Origin: Mesaphorura yosii
Lineage: Eukaryota > Arthropoda > Collembola > Poduromorpha > Tullbergiidae
Direction of reading: 5' to 3'
Length of the DNA stretch: 64,000 nucleotides
NCBI GenBank assembly: GCA_009869945.1
Contig: WIXG01000026.1
Span: forward strand, 1 to 64,000
Shown here: one piece after another, positions 13,401 through 24,988 of the stretch
Numbering within the stretch: the stretch's first letter is position 1
Layout: every line of letters starts with the position of its first letter
Notes under the pieces: generated by a model
Seen by the model: only the letters and a program-made list of their open reading frames with translations
The model's database searches: none
What the model was told of the DNA's origin: nothing
Position numbers and translations under genes: made by a program

Positions 13401-14470
13401 GTGAGGCCAAACAAACATAATGAAGGCAGGACTTGAATGCAAAGTGAAATAATGAAAACTAACTCGTATAAATGCGAACCACGAGCACTTCATATCAACT
13501 TGTTTCTTCCCATGCGAGACCGCTTCTACTCGCTCAAACACAAATTGTGTTATGTTTGTTTCTCCGTAGTATTTAGCAACATTGTGTTATACGTAAAAAT
13601 GAATGCGCGGTTCCAACGAATAATTTCTGCAGTTAGTAAAAGGCCAATATCGCAAAATAAGTTACCTTTGATTTTGCGGGTTTTCGTGGCTCCGTTCTTG
13701 GGCTGGACAACCAAGGAAGTCGCCAGCTTTGTCCTTCGGTTTTTTATTTTGGGTATAATAATATTGTTACTTGGAAGAATCGCATTTGCTCTTGCAGCAC
13801 TGTTAAGGCCTTTCGCAGTTATTCCGAAAGAAATTCTTCGCTTCTTTGGAGTGGTTGCAGCAGTAGTATTGGCCCGATTACCCATGCCGATGTTGTTGTT
13901 GTTCCGATTTTTCCTGTACATCATGACAGGTGAAAGAGAGCGTTTTGTGACTGTCAAGTTTAGCGGTTCGTCCAAATCCTGAGACGATGACCTCGTCGAT
14001 GACTGAGGCGATGGCGGTGGGGTTGAGTCTTCAACGGCCGTACTCGGCTTCTTGCCGTTTTCTTCAGCCTCCCTCTCATCGTCATTCGTTTTCAAAATAT
14101 CGGATATTAAGTGTGACGTGAGAGAAGAAGGTGGTTTGGAGTAAATGTGAGAATGCCAACTGCCTGGCATGAAGAAATTCATCGGATTGAGACGATTTGC
14201 AATAAGCGCGGTGTTCTTTGGTGAGTACAAAGGGCTATTCATTCGGTCTTGGCTGGAGACATCACTCGGCGCTTCCGACTCCGGGGAATACGCGAGACCA
14301 TTCACCATGCTCCCGGAAACTGAGCTGTGATTTAAGACGGTCTTCAGCGGACTCTCAGACCTGGTTTTCAAAATATCATTTAAGATGAAATTAGTTTGAT
14401 GCAAAGTCTCCCTGGGGAATTGAGACACAGCCGTTGATAGTTTGATCTTCTGCGCTACCAATTCATCCAT
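9994..14470 (-). CDS. NK7: NK7-type homeobox transcription factor gene, 5' part (3' end outside window)
   Basis: Minus-strand gene seen as two exons joined by one intron; the last exon is missing. Spliced, 805 nt + 419 nt give 408 uninterrupted codons ending exactly after homeodomain residue 44 (Gln). The homeodomain begins [19 protein letters not shown] and continues [20 protein letters not shown], which I recognise as the NK7/NK7.1 class of ANTP-superclass factors. Such proteins act in the nucleus as sequence-specific DNA-binding regulators. Residues 26-35 (NFILNDILK) and 120-127 (HLISDILK) resemble EH1 Groucho-binding motifs, and EPLNLT near residue 168 resembles a CtBP-binding motif, so a repressor role is inferred. 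The rest of the N-terminus is Ser/Asn/Lys-rich and low in complexity. The recognition helix exon was searched for on the minus strand from 1 to 9993 and not seen, so intron 2 exceeds 9.9 kb. Orthology is by memory of family sequences, not by alignment. Confidence 0.88.
10413..13665 (-). other. NK7 intron 1
   Basis: 3,253-bp intron, phase 1, bounded by GTAACT at the 5' end (13665) and GTGCAG at the 3' end (10413). No coding sequence is recognised inside it. The size and AT-rich composition match the neighbouring noncoding DNA. Confidence 0.75.
13666..14470 (-). CDS. NK7: NK7 coding exon 1 (N-terminal region)
   Basis: Encodes residues 1-268 plus the first base of codon 269. The start is the first in-frame ATG (14470-14468) after an in-frame TGA at 14647-14645, in good context (A at -3, G at +4). 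The donor at 13666/13665 reads AAAG|GTAACT and leaves phase 1, which fits the acceptor of the next exon exactly. A weaker donor, TGG|GTAATC in the codons for Met-Gly near residue 197, is also phase 1 and would shorten the linker by about 70 residues. Features in order: EH1-like motif at 26-35, a second DILKT motif at 120-128, an acidic patch at 130-138, a Pro/Ser stretch at 150-163 (PPPSPQSS), PLNLT at 169-173, then Asn- and Lys-rich linker. An acceptor-like TTGCAG at 14636-14641 could mark a 5' UTR or extra coding exon upstream. Confidence 0.78.
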
Positions 14471-15289
14471 GATGATAGAGTCTGGCTCATTTATGGCACA
14501 CACTTGCAAGTATTTACACTGAATAAGCTGTACTTTTTCACTGGTGCTTGCAAGTATTTTTGGTTCAACCCACCAAGCGAGATGGGTTCGTTGATGCACT
14601 TGAAATTGACAAGAACGATCACTAAATTCATTCACCTGCAACAGTCACTCAATTACTTCTCTTCTGTGAATTTCACGCCGCCTCCGACGTAAATGGAGTC
14701 AATGAATTTTAAGATGAGTTACAACCAACAGGTCTTGCATTCAGAAGGCGGTGTGCAGGATTCCTTCACCTTCAATGTGTCATCAACTTGTGAATTGTGA
14801 TGGGTTGTCTGCAAAAATGTAACGAGAAATTGTATAAATTATTTGCGTCTTTAGAATCCCATCTCAACTTGAAGAACAACGAGTAGTTACATTAACATGA
14901 ACATTCCACCGCAAATGTTAAGAGTCTTTGGCGCCTACTGCATAAACAGAGTCCTGATTTTGAACCATTCGACTGTCTTTCATTAAAGGAAAGAGAACTC
15001 GAAAAAGTGACGAGCAAATATTCTGCCCTCAAAAGTGCTGAAACAAATAATAAAAACACTCTGATAAACTGCTTAAAATCGCAATAATTTACGACCTGTG
15101 AGTTGAGTGTGTAGCAAAAGAAAAGAAACAACGAAACAGCATTAAATAATTACATACTTCTTGTTTCGCATGGCGACAGGGCTGCATGCGATTCAAGTAC
15201 TCGGGCTGACGCATCAACTGTAATAATGAAAAGATGATTCAAACGTGAATTTTATGAGCTGTTATCTGTTGTCCCTCCTTCGCGCAATA
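14471..15289. other. Upstream flank of NK7, no gene seen
   Basis: Contains the putative 5' leader of NK7 (minus strand). A possible splice acceptor lies at 14636-14641. No TATA box or start site can be assigned with confidence, and no other coding sequence is recognised. Confidence 0.4.
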
Positions 15290-15650
15290 TTATAATCATA
15301 GGTGGGCAGTAAGCTCAACCTGAGAAAACTGCAATGCAATCTGTAATCTGTAACCTCAGCACAAAAATCAGTGTCTCACCTAAATATGTGCAAACATGAA
15401 ACAAAGCGTTTTTTTACAAAATTCAAACTCAACAGTTATTCACACCTCATTTGTTTGAAAATACGTCAGAATCCGTCTTCAACCCCTTACCAAACTCTAT
15501 AGGTCAACGGGTTTCCCCTTTTCAAAAAGTAATCTGAAATCTGCACTTTTCAAGTAATCTTAAATTTTTAAAAAGTAATCATAGATTTTTTGAAAGTAGT
15601 CGGTAATCTGTAATCTGACAATGAAGTAATCCGCCCAACTATGATTATAA
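15290..15650. mobile_element. MITE-like element with terminal inverted repeats and TA flanks
   Basis: The left end reads TTATAATCATAGGTGGGC and the right end, reverse-complemented, reads TTATAATCATAGTTGGGC, so the terminal inverted repeats match over about 18 bases with one mismatch and continue more weakly (GTAA versus GATTA). Both ends abut TA (15288-15289 and 15651-15652), as expected of a TA target duplication. The interior is noncoding, with repeated AATCTGTAATCTGTAA and AAAAGTAATC motifs near both ends. Repeated GTAATC subterminal motifs are also common in hAT-type nonautonomous elements, but no 8-bp direct duplication is visible, so the superfamily is open. Confidence 0.7.
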
Positions 15651-15994
15651 TACGTATGGCAAAGAAATGATAAAGCACTCGCCACACCACATATGGATAA
15701 AGTAATCCTGCAGGCTGCACGTAAACAATAAAAGGCGAAAGCGATGAGTCGTTCAGTGCCAAAACAAGTTGAAGTATCAACTTAGACTTCATAATCACAA
15801 CACACTGCGTGCCTTAACTGAACAATCATTGCTAGCCGGCCGCCTTGTTCCTACTCGCGTTTTAAATAGCACAAGTGCGCGTTGGACGATACCTAGTAAA
15901 CCAGCATCATAATTTTACGCAAATATTATCGCCGAAAGTAAATTCTATGTAATGTAAATTCTGCGTGGGGCTTTCGGGGCAAATTTGCGTCAAA

Positions 15995-16114
15995 TTTATG
16001 TAAAATTTCTTTCCATAAATTCTGTGTAATGTAACTCGGGCATTGTTGCATCAAATTTACTTTGGCAGGTGAACATACTATTTGCACTCATGATAGCCGC
16101 AAATTTTACATAAA
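15995..16114. repeat. AT-rich inverted repeat
   Basis: A 14-base arm TTTATGTAAAATTT at 15995-16008 recurs exactly reverse-complemented at 16101-16114 with 92 bases between. It sits just left of the DUF4806/transposase remnant and may belong to that element's terminal region or to a separate small palindromic element. Confidence 0.45.
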
Positions 16115-16546
16115 AGTGATACACAGAAGTGTCGCCAAATACCAACATAGACGTTACGTGAATTATGCGTGATTAATACGCATTTTTTGCCATTTTCTTT
16201 CTGTGTACTTTACCTCATGCTCGTGCTGTTGCTTGTTATAAAAAGAGTTTCGTATTTCTGCTAGATCGTGCAGGTCAACATTTCTTGGCATAATAATTCG
16301 GAATTACGCAAAGCTAAAGTGATAAAATCATAGCCTACAATGGATTATTCCGTTCAAGAGTTTTTACAAAAGCATTCAGTCCCTGCGGTTCCCTCTAATA
16401 GGCTTACAGAAAAGAACACGAACGAAGTGCTTTTGGTCAAAAAGTGGTCCAAATTTGTCTAAGCTATTGCGAAATAGGACGGCACGGGGTCGGAGCGGGA
16501 CTAAAAACCCAGTTCGAGTTCTAAAACAATGCAGTAAGTTAAACTT

Positions 16547-17855
16547 GTGCTTTCTTGTGATAACCTGTGCATATATAATCTGAGGCTGCTAATTGCAGAG
16601 GGTTACGCCACTGCTCGTAGGTGTACCAAAGACGCTCAGTATACATCCGATTTATCAAGTCCGTCGGGCGGGGAGATATCTCGGAAACGCCGGAAACAAG
16701 CAAGATTAAGAACTCCAAGCCTGTCAACTTCCGAGACCAGCGGCAGCGAAACGGGAGAGCACAACATAATTGATCTGCACAGGAGTAACTTTTGGGAAGT
16801 TTAACTCAGATTGCATTTTGATTCTGATCGGTTCTGGTCTAATTAAAACTGATAGAAACTGAAGAAAACTGCTCTCATCTGTTTCGCAAGGGCATGCACA
16901 CTTCCACCGACCAGGGACAATTCGCAAATACAGTTCGGGCTACATGACGACTTGGATATTCAAATTCAGTCCCCGATTGCAAACCTTATTGGCCCAGTTG
17001 TGGCGTCTGTTACCGCTGAGTGATTAAGATAAGTATGGCTCGATTTTAAGAAATCAATTCTTATTTCTTCGTTACAGATGAACCACGTGCAAATCATAAC
17101 GAAAGTGCATACATAAAACTTTTGCCAGACCCGTCAATTGCCCATTATCAACTCAGCTTGGAGAAGTCTTGAACATAGTGACGAATCTTAGTCTGGAACT
17201 TTCAGGTACAACCAGTAAAATTTAAAATCCAATTTTTAATCATTCAAACAATGTGCATAATTCCAAGGACTTCAAGCAAACTTTTATCAAGAATTGACAG
17301 GGATCAAAGAGGGAATACGTTCAATTTCTAGCATTTCGCAGGAAGATCTGCAAGAAGAAACTCCACAATTTACAGTCGACAGACCTGCACTACCACTAAT
17401 GAATGATGACCAGGTACAAGAATTTGAACTATGGATCACTGTTAATGACAAATACAAATTAGTAGTAACTTCCATCAGTAATACTTTGGGCAAGATAAAA
17501 AGTATTTAAGAATTAGACTCCTGTTAATTAACTTATTCCAAAAAACTGAATTGAGCAGAATTGGAGGACGGGGTACCGGAAAGATAGTTCGCAGTATTCT
17601 CAGACATTTCCTCAGCAACGAATTAGCACAGAAGTTTACTCGTAACTGGAAGAAACGGGAAAACTGCTTTCAACAAGCTGAATTGTTACAAGCTTACGAA
17701 CTTCATATTTTATGTATTCTACAACTCATAAAATTCAATTCATTCGGCTCATAAAATTGATTTGAAGATGTCGCAAGAGGAAACTTGGTTACTAAAGCAA
17801 CCACAGACCAACAAATTGATCACTTGATAACTGGTTGGTTCAGAACAGCCTATAG
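16547..17855 (+). pseudogene. DUF4806-like protein of the transposon (broken)
   Basis: Segments in order: a basic/acidic Ser-rich N-terminal piece with RKRRKQARL at 16547-16804; a segment at 17294-17509 with LPLMNDDQVQEFELWI, matching the start of DUF4806 (LPL...EEL..LE); then, in another frame, LSRIGGRGTGKIVRSILRHF at 17548 onward, followed by LSNELAQKF, the best-known DUF4806 block; and, after stops at about 17752-17760, LVTKATTDQQIDHLITGWF (about 17790-17840), matching the usual domain end. Function of DUF4806 is unknown to me; it is frequent in arthropod and cnidarian repeat-associated proteins. The breaks could include small introns, but no good donor/acceptor pair restores the frame, so decay is more likely. 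Confidence 0.68.
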
Positions 17856-19212
17856 TGCAAAAAAATGTCTTTTCAAAGAAGCAAGAAGTAGCGGTAGAAG
17901 CGATGGCGATCGAGCAGCAGATGAGGACTCATTCAATTGAGGTGCAAGAAATTGGAACGGAATCTAGCATTCTAGATCCTCCAGCTATAAGTGACAGTAA
18001 TTACAAATCTGTTGACACTTTTCATAGATCAGATACAAGTATCAGTGGTAGTGTAAATCCAGATTACAGTCCGGACTCATCTATCTACTCATCAGATTCA
18101 GATTCTGAAATGAGAATGGCATAACAATTAACGGCATAGAGTATATGTTTCGGCTTAGTTGTATTTTCGCAGATACACCGACCCGTAGCCTAGTGAAATG
18201 TACTGTACCCTTTAACGCATATCGTGGCTGTGAAAAATGTGGAATCATGGGAGCATGGAAAGGTCGTGTAATATTGAAGGCAGAATTAAGAACAGACTTG
18301 TCATTTGCGACAGTGCTGATCCAGGCCATCATAGTGGAACAAGTTCACTTTTGCAGTGTCAGTTAGGTTTAGTTAACCAAGTCCCGCTAGATTATATGCA
18401 TTTAGTTTGCCTCGGCGTTATAAAAAATTTTTGTATCTGTGGACGGAACGAAAGTCTAGATTTAGGTTAGGTAAACGCACAATAGCGGACATATCCCGGC
18501 GTCTTGTACATCTCTCAACCCATTTTCCAAAGGAATTTCAAAGAAAGCCTAGGACGTTGAAAGACTTGAGCCATTTTAAGGCAACTGAGTTTCGAACTTT
18601 ATTTCATATAACGGGCAATTTGTGCTCAAGATGGCAATTTCACAAAAAACTATACGAACATTTTCTACTCTTACATACTGCTATTGGGATTCTTACAACT
18701 GACAAAGCCGTAGACCCCTTGGATAAATTTAGTGCATTCCCGAAAATAATATGCAAATTTTAAAAAGAAAGGTTCGAAGCAAGATACTAGCCCTTAATCA
18801 AATTGTTTCCCGGTTATTAGAATTCGAGCAGTTTGAAGGACATCCTGAATCAAAAAGTTTCCAAACTCAAGTTAGTTCAAATTCGAGACGTATCACACAC
18901 GTATCATTGAAGGGCATTCTTAGCACTATTCACCCACCAAATTGCTACTTCTTAATGAATGACCATGCAATTATCAAGATTGTAAGCATTTATAAAGAAA
19001 ATTCGCAAATCAGTATAGTTTATAAGAAGTTCAGAGATCCAGTCAAGGTAAGCCATTACCCGATTGATAGCAGAAAGTTAGGCATTTACAAAATGAAAGA
19101 CACCTTGACTGGAAACCTAACGTGTACCATATTAAGTCTCAAAAGAAGGTGTGTCCTGCTCCCGCTTTCAGACCATTTCCTAATTTCATTCCCATTCTCG
19201 GAGGACATTTAA
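17855..19212 (+). pseudogene. tnp2-like transposase remnant (internal deletion, frameshifts)
   Basis: Pieces: a Ser/Asp-rich leader at 17855-18124 (SPDSSIYSSDSDSE); 18145-18305 with ADTPTRSLVKCT, GCEKCGIMG and ELRTDLSF; a frame change to DPGHHSGTSSL and VPLDYMHLVCLGV (about 18305-18425); another change to RLGKRTIADISRRL, FPKEFQRKPRTL, FKATEFRTL and HKKLYEHFLLLHTAIGIL (about 18425-18760); then a final frame from 18751 ending SLKRRCVLLPLSDHFLIS. These are the C-terminal half of the 'transposase domain-containing' family (GCxKC zinc-ligand-like pair, LDYMHLVCLG signature). The INIDGLPL-type region that normally precedes ADxPAR is absent between 18124 and 18145, so an internal deletion is inferred. 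Not functional as it stands. Confidence 0.75.
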
Positions 19213-20816
19213 AGCATTGCTATTTAGGATTCCTGATTATTTGCTTCTTTTATTTGATATATATAATATTATATATGTTTAATATGTCTACCTATACTCT
19301 CTTGTGTAAATATTAATTTATTTAAAATGACATGTAAAGCTTAAAATAAACTGATTTGGCACAAATGAAGCGTAAATATGATGTAAAAAAATTCACTTGA
19401 TCCCGAAAGCATTTTCTGTAATTGCCATGGAAATTTCTCGGCATTTCGACGTATAATCTGCACAGGGGTCTCATAATAAAAACGCAAATTTTAAGTAAAA
19501 ACCGAGCTAGAAAAGCGGCCACTTTTTGCATAATTTTTGCACTCGTCCCGGAGAGTAATTTTTACAACAGGTTAGTGATTTTGCTCAGAACTGCACTTCA
19601 GCAATTATATCGGCAAACCTATCACTAGTATTTTAAAATTAAAAACCGAAAATATGCAAGGGTAGTTTTTACAACAAATCCTTTCGATTTCATTTTATGG
19701 CGCCGGCATTCTTTTAGACTTGCGGATCTGCCCTCATAGAATGTTGATTCAAATGCGTAAAACAGAAATAAGAGTATCAAAATAATCAAGTGTGGATGGT
19801 TTATTTTCAGCAATGATTCGACAGTAAAAGATCATCAAACGCACGGTTCGTAGTTGGTTTTATCCTTACCGAAAATAGCAAGTGGACCGGAAAGTTTAAT
19901 GAAGAACCACAAAGGGGAATTAGTTCGTGCTTGAGAAATAGAGACAGGCAATCCTACATTTGACTCGCACAGGGTGCTCCGCTTGAGAAATATCGACGAT
20001 ACTGGCAAGTGAATAGTCAAAAAGTGGAGCGAACGCATTCGGAGTCGAATGCAAGAACAAAAGAATCACAGACATGACAAAGCAGAAATCGGTAATCAAT
20101 TTTAACACGTACAGAAGCAATAAATAATATTTCCAAGCGGAAAATAGTCTCGAAATGTGTGCCTGGAAATAATACACAGTGAAGAGCGCAAAATAGAAAC
20201 ACACAAGGTATATAGGAATTGTAATTATTCTTTGTAATGTGATTTGAAATGTGTGTTGGAAATCAGTTAATTGCCTTTGCAAAATAAAATCTCCTTCTTT
20301 TGCGCATAAGATTGCTTGAGGAGTCAAATCCAATTGCGAGTCGAGTACAGGAAAGAGAGAATTCTTTTGACACATACATGAGCTACGAATAACGATTTTG
20401 CAAATGGAACTCCCAGGTACCATCGGGCGCTTTCATGTGCTGTTCAGCCCTTTTCGTGTTCTGCTTACCGGTTCGAAATGCTGCTGACAAGATTACTTGG
20501 GGCTTCTGGGTCAGTTGGTCGTTCAGGTAGAAAGCAAACAATAGCATTAAAGTTCCTTAAGACAAAAAGAAGTCATTTCAATTCCTATTAAGTAGAATGA
20601 GCAGTAAGGAACGTACTGCGTTATTTGCTGTATATTCCACTAAAAGTGATGCTTCATATTTTGGGATTTAATTTACTGAGTTTACACTTTTTTCGATTGC
20701 GTTTTGAAAGCAACAAAAAGACGACTAGGAAAGGGAATGCACCGACTTTTGGTTGAACTGAGGATGCTCGCTCGGGAGATTCGGGGATGTAAACACCAAG
20801 AAATCTGGAGGTCTAA

Positions 20817-21236
20817 CCAAAGTTTTACGGTAAGAATGGGAGCTCAAGGGTGGCAGAAGAGGGGCCATTACTGGCTCAACAGAGATTCGATTTCCAGAAA
20901 GAAATTCTGTCCAGAGCTGCGGACGTCACGCTTTGGCTTTTCCATATTGAAGGATATAATAAAGAAAAGGAGGAGAGATTCGCCTCAATAAAACTTATAC
21001 TTTGTCAGCTGTCTCTCTGGACCTAAATTACGCACTTGAGTGATCTGCCAATCCGAGATCATTTACCGGATTCGTACGAAAAAGTCTCCCTGACATCACA
21101 GGAAAGAAAGTCTCGGCTCCACATGCAACTGCAAACCAGTGCAACCAGACGAATCATCCAGCAGATCAGGGACTCTAATAGCATTGTGAGGAAAAGACCT
21201 GCATCAGGAAGGACTGTGGCCATTTTAGAACTATAA
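20817..21236 (+). pseudogene. Unrecognised open frame with one internal stop
   Basis: One frame runs from after TAA at 20814 to the stop at 21234-21236, interrupted only by TAA at 21024-21026. It reads RVAEEGPLLAQQRFDFQKEI, then ADVTLWLFHIEG and NKEKEERFASIKLIL, and after the stop LPIRDHLPDSYEKVSLTSQ. The charged, amphipathic character resembles the helical tails of MADF/SANT-like proteins associated with transposons, but I cannot name a family. It lies 1.6 kb downstream of the tnp2-like remnant on the same strand and might be another repeat fossil. It could also be chance. Confidence 0.25.
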
Positions 21237-24200
21237 GGGGAACTCCTCAGAGAAATTGGCCCGTGTTATAATAGTCTAAACGTAATGTGTGTTTAAACCC
21301 TTTCTTTCTTTTCGTACAAATGTTATTTACTTAAGAGTTCAACAGAGTTCAGTTTGTCAAGAGAAAAATTGACAAAAAATGCTGGCATCCAGAGCAAGAA
21401 AGGGCAAGGACTGTGTACTAAATTTTACTTTAGAGTTTATTGAGTTTGTAATATGATCCGGCTTCAGCGAAAGCATAAAATCTCATTCTTGTCGTTTTTA
21501 TTCAAATATACTACGCTATCCGCTGTGAAATTATGTTGATGAGTTATTTTTAATATATTTCGATGAGCTTAACATAATTTCAAAATAGGAATGACAACAG
21601 GCTTCGGCTGTAGTGTTCATGAAATAATAACATTCCTGAGACGTTCTTCGAAGAAGAGAGGTAACGCACCAGAGCCTTTTGACTGGGGCGCTGACTTGGT
21701 CGATTTCATCAAGAGAACATTCGGCTAATTTTGCAATTTTGATTAATAAAACTCGAAATTAGCGTCTGCAAACGTGAGGGTTCCATAATCTTTGTCTGAA
21801 GTGTGACATAGCGAAAAAGAAACATTACAACCAATTAGGAGACACGAAATGATAATGTCATGTCTGTCACTATCCTCAGTAAATAAAAGTAGCCAGTCTT
21901 GCGTCTTCGCGTCTCCATTAATGCGCGAACAAGGATATTATGGACTTTGTCGTCGTTCTGAAAGAAGTGCGTGAAAAAGAAAACAAATGTGGAAAGTTTT
22001 GCGTAACTACATTCACAAACTTTTTGTGTTCAGTTCAGAGATTGCGAAAGTTCAAGTGCGATACGCAAGTAATATTATTATTATTTTAAGCTAGTTGCTA
22101 AGCTGCTAGTACATCTCCATTTTATGAAATTGCCATTAACTTTGTTTTTAAATTTATTCGATGCTGTCATCATCTCGCTAGCTCAAAATAAAGTCTAATG
22201 GGTTGGAAATTGTCAACACATTACCCGTACATTGGTATGCGTTTTAATTCATGATGCTTTTTTTTTTGTATAAGCATGCATGTCGTGATTTCTATTCTGA
22301 CTAATGCAAGTACAATACGGCATCTTTGCAGATGTTTTGTTAAAAACAAAAAACTACTGCAGAAGCAATGCAGTGCTTAGGATCCAGGATTCGTACCACA
22401 CCCGATTTATTATTTCGGCCCATCACACTGAATTGTGCAGCTCTACTTCTCAGATGTTTGACCAACTTGCTAAAACGGTGCAATGTGCGATTCATAATGT
22501 TCCTTTATGTAATTATATCAAACTCAGGACTGCGGCAATCCGTTCATTTGTTTCACTTCACTGAATGCCGGAACCCGAAGACTATGTTCGTTGCGTGCGA
22601 CTCAGTGTGATTCATGCATGAGTTATTGCTTTATTAATTTAGAGCAAACTTCACAGAAAGGGAGCCACGGAATGAATAGTCATCATTTGTACTTCAGATG
22701 GAGAGCAATTTTGTGCTTCCATATTTGTGCGAGGCATAATCTTGTCGTGTGCATGCTTTTATGGAACATTTTATTAAAAATCCATAAATGATAATTGTGT
22801 ATGCGTTACACTTAAATAAGCACAGACATGGACACATAATTGACATGGGCTGCTGGAACTAGAACCGCGGCGTTGGGGCAAGCCAAGCAATAATAAATAA
22901 AATAAGAGGTTCTCTCTCCAATTCTCATTCGGTCATGTTTGCGTTGAATAAAAATTGTATTCCTTTTAACTAATACAGCTCGTTCTGCTGTATTATTATA
23001 TTGGTTGGCTGAGATAAAAGCCTTAACAAGTGTAATAGATATAAATTCATTTATTGTACCATAGCTCATGCCGCATGGCAGGCATTTGTGTGTGGCACTT
23101 TCAAATCCAACTTTTACTTGCAGGCTGAATCGTTATTACAGACGAAGTGCACACATTTTAGTTAGTTCCCTAATTTCATTTCTCTCTCATTTTTCATTTT
23201 ACTTTTCCTGTTTCAGATGTTGATAAGGCGACGGCTCTCCGAATTAAACGGTGCCTGACTATAATGGACAAGCACGACGAGGACTCTAATCGGCGCGCGC
23301 TCTTGTGCTTAGGCGATACAGAATTACTTAACTAGTGTTCAAACAGGCAGGGAGGTGACTGGATAGACAGGAGATAGAGGACCGGGATAAGTCGAGAACA
23401 ATGCACAGTGTTGTTCGAGGGCGAGCAAAGTGTGAGAGTTGAGCAATTTAATAATAGAAGAGAAATCCAACGAGAAGTTGTTGGGCTCGGGTTAGAGGAA
23501 AGGCAGAGGAGAGCGCTGCAAGTGTGTGCACACAAAACAAAGTTCCTCATCTCTGAAATCCATTATGATGAGAAAACCAAAAAGAGGATGACACATATCA
23601 TAAGCACCAGTGAACTCGCTCTCCTTTGAACTCCGCGTCTTTCTTTACCGTCGTTTGGGCTTTTACTCGATACTTAACTTCAGCAGAGCAAACCGGAGAA
23701 CACAGGAGACCAGACCGAGACTCAAATTGGTCGATCCGGATCTCGTCGTCGTCGTCGCAACGTGCCCAACTTTATTCTCCTCTTCCTCTTTCGAGCTTTT
23801 CATTTCACTGCTCACTAAAAACCGGATTAATGGATGAGATCGGCTCGGTGCTGCGTATCCATAAAATGCACCTAAAATTACATGCGTATCGTGTATCCAT
23901 TTCCCATCTGAGCAGCTAGACTACTACTTTGTATTTGTATCCATCTGTCTCAACTCAACCGACTTTTGACATGACTAGACTACGACCGGGAGGAAAGTGG
24001 ATTCATCTTAAGCCATTTACGGAGACCGGGCGACAAAGGACTTAAGACCAAAGAGCGAAAGGGAACGACTCGAGAATCACGCTCACTACTATTTGTACTT
24101 TATTTTGTGTGCACCAATATCAATGACAAGAACACGAGATCATTTTCCACAGTTCAAAGAAAAAGGGAATCATTCATTCTCCGAAATGTGTTTACAAGTC

Positions 24201-24988
24201 GAGAAAGAAGAACGCTTGTGGAAATGATGAAGCTTAAATTATACGGTATGCATAACATACGAAGTACTTTAATAGGTTGACTCACACCAGCTCAACCGTT
24301 CACTTAGACGAAGAGGAAAGATGCGCAGGGAGTCGAGAGAAGACGAGAACTTGATGGATGAGCCAAAAAAATTCTAAACTATTTAGGAGACGCTTAGAGT
24401 CAAGCGACGGAGCGGTGTGAGGTATGTTACACATCTGCATCTGAAAGAACACAAACAGTGCTTGGGAAGAGTGTTGGTAATGAATTATGCAATGAATGAA
24501 TGACTCACAAATGATCTGCACACGCATACTTGGCACTCCTTTTTAATCTATCAACTCATCCTCATCGTCAACTCCAATTACATGTGCCATTTAACTTTTT
24601 TATCCTGTATGAAATTTCATTAAGTGCTGCGGCGTTTAAGAATTTCTTCTCCATATCGTTTTATTCTGCCGAGTCGGCTCGATTCTGATCTTGCGCCGTC
24701 GTGTCGGCAAAGTGCAGAGACAAACGTTTTACAACACAAGACCTTTAACTTCCATTCAGACATGACCCGCGCTTGCAGGGAAACAACCCGTCAGTCCAAA
24801 TAAGCGAATAAAATATTCTAACATGACAAAATGCTCGACTTAAGTTACTGAATGACGCCTGATGATGTGCCAAGATGAGATATTAAACCAGCTCCATTGG
24901 CGACCTGGTTTGGAGCACTGTAAACACTTTAATAGCTTCAGAAATCATAAATCCAACTCTCACAAATAATGACCTTTTCGTCAGGAGC

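Larger units (their letters stand above)
16547..19212 (+). mobile_element. Decayed DNA transposon: DUF4806-like protein plus tnp2-like transposase
   Basis: Two successive plus-strand coding remnants, each broken by frame changes, form one block: a DUF4806-like protein (about 16547-17855), then a transposase of the metazoan family related to plant CACTA tnp2 (Transposase_21-like). The element is inferred to be inactive because the transposase lacks the region expected to hold its catalytic core and is split over three frames. True ends were not resolved. A 9-bp inverted pair, GCTTTCGGG at 15970-15978 and CCCGAAAGC at 19402-19410, could lie near the termini but is short enough to be chance. The superfamily name is from memory of conserved motifs and would need a profile search. 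Confidence 0.75.

Noticed and set aside
13870-13895. Alternative NK7 exon 1 donor TGG|GTAATC
   Set aside because: Same phase as the chosen donor but a weaker match than AAAG|GTAACT; cannot be fully excluded without cDNA.
13437-13982. 181-codon plus-strand open frame
   Set aside because: Antisense to NK7 exon 1 and intron 1; hydrophobic bias is a by-product of the Lys/Asn-rich sense codons.
14471-14641. N-terminal extension of NK7 by 57 residues from 14641
   Set aside because: The codon at 14641 is TTG, not ATG, and an in-frame TGA lies just upstream; the first ATG is at 14470. Kept only as a possible exon boundary.
15970-19410. GCTTTCGGG / CCCGAAAGC inverted pair as transposon ends
   Set aside because: Only 9 bp with no matching target duplication; too weak to set the element boundaries.
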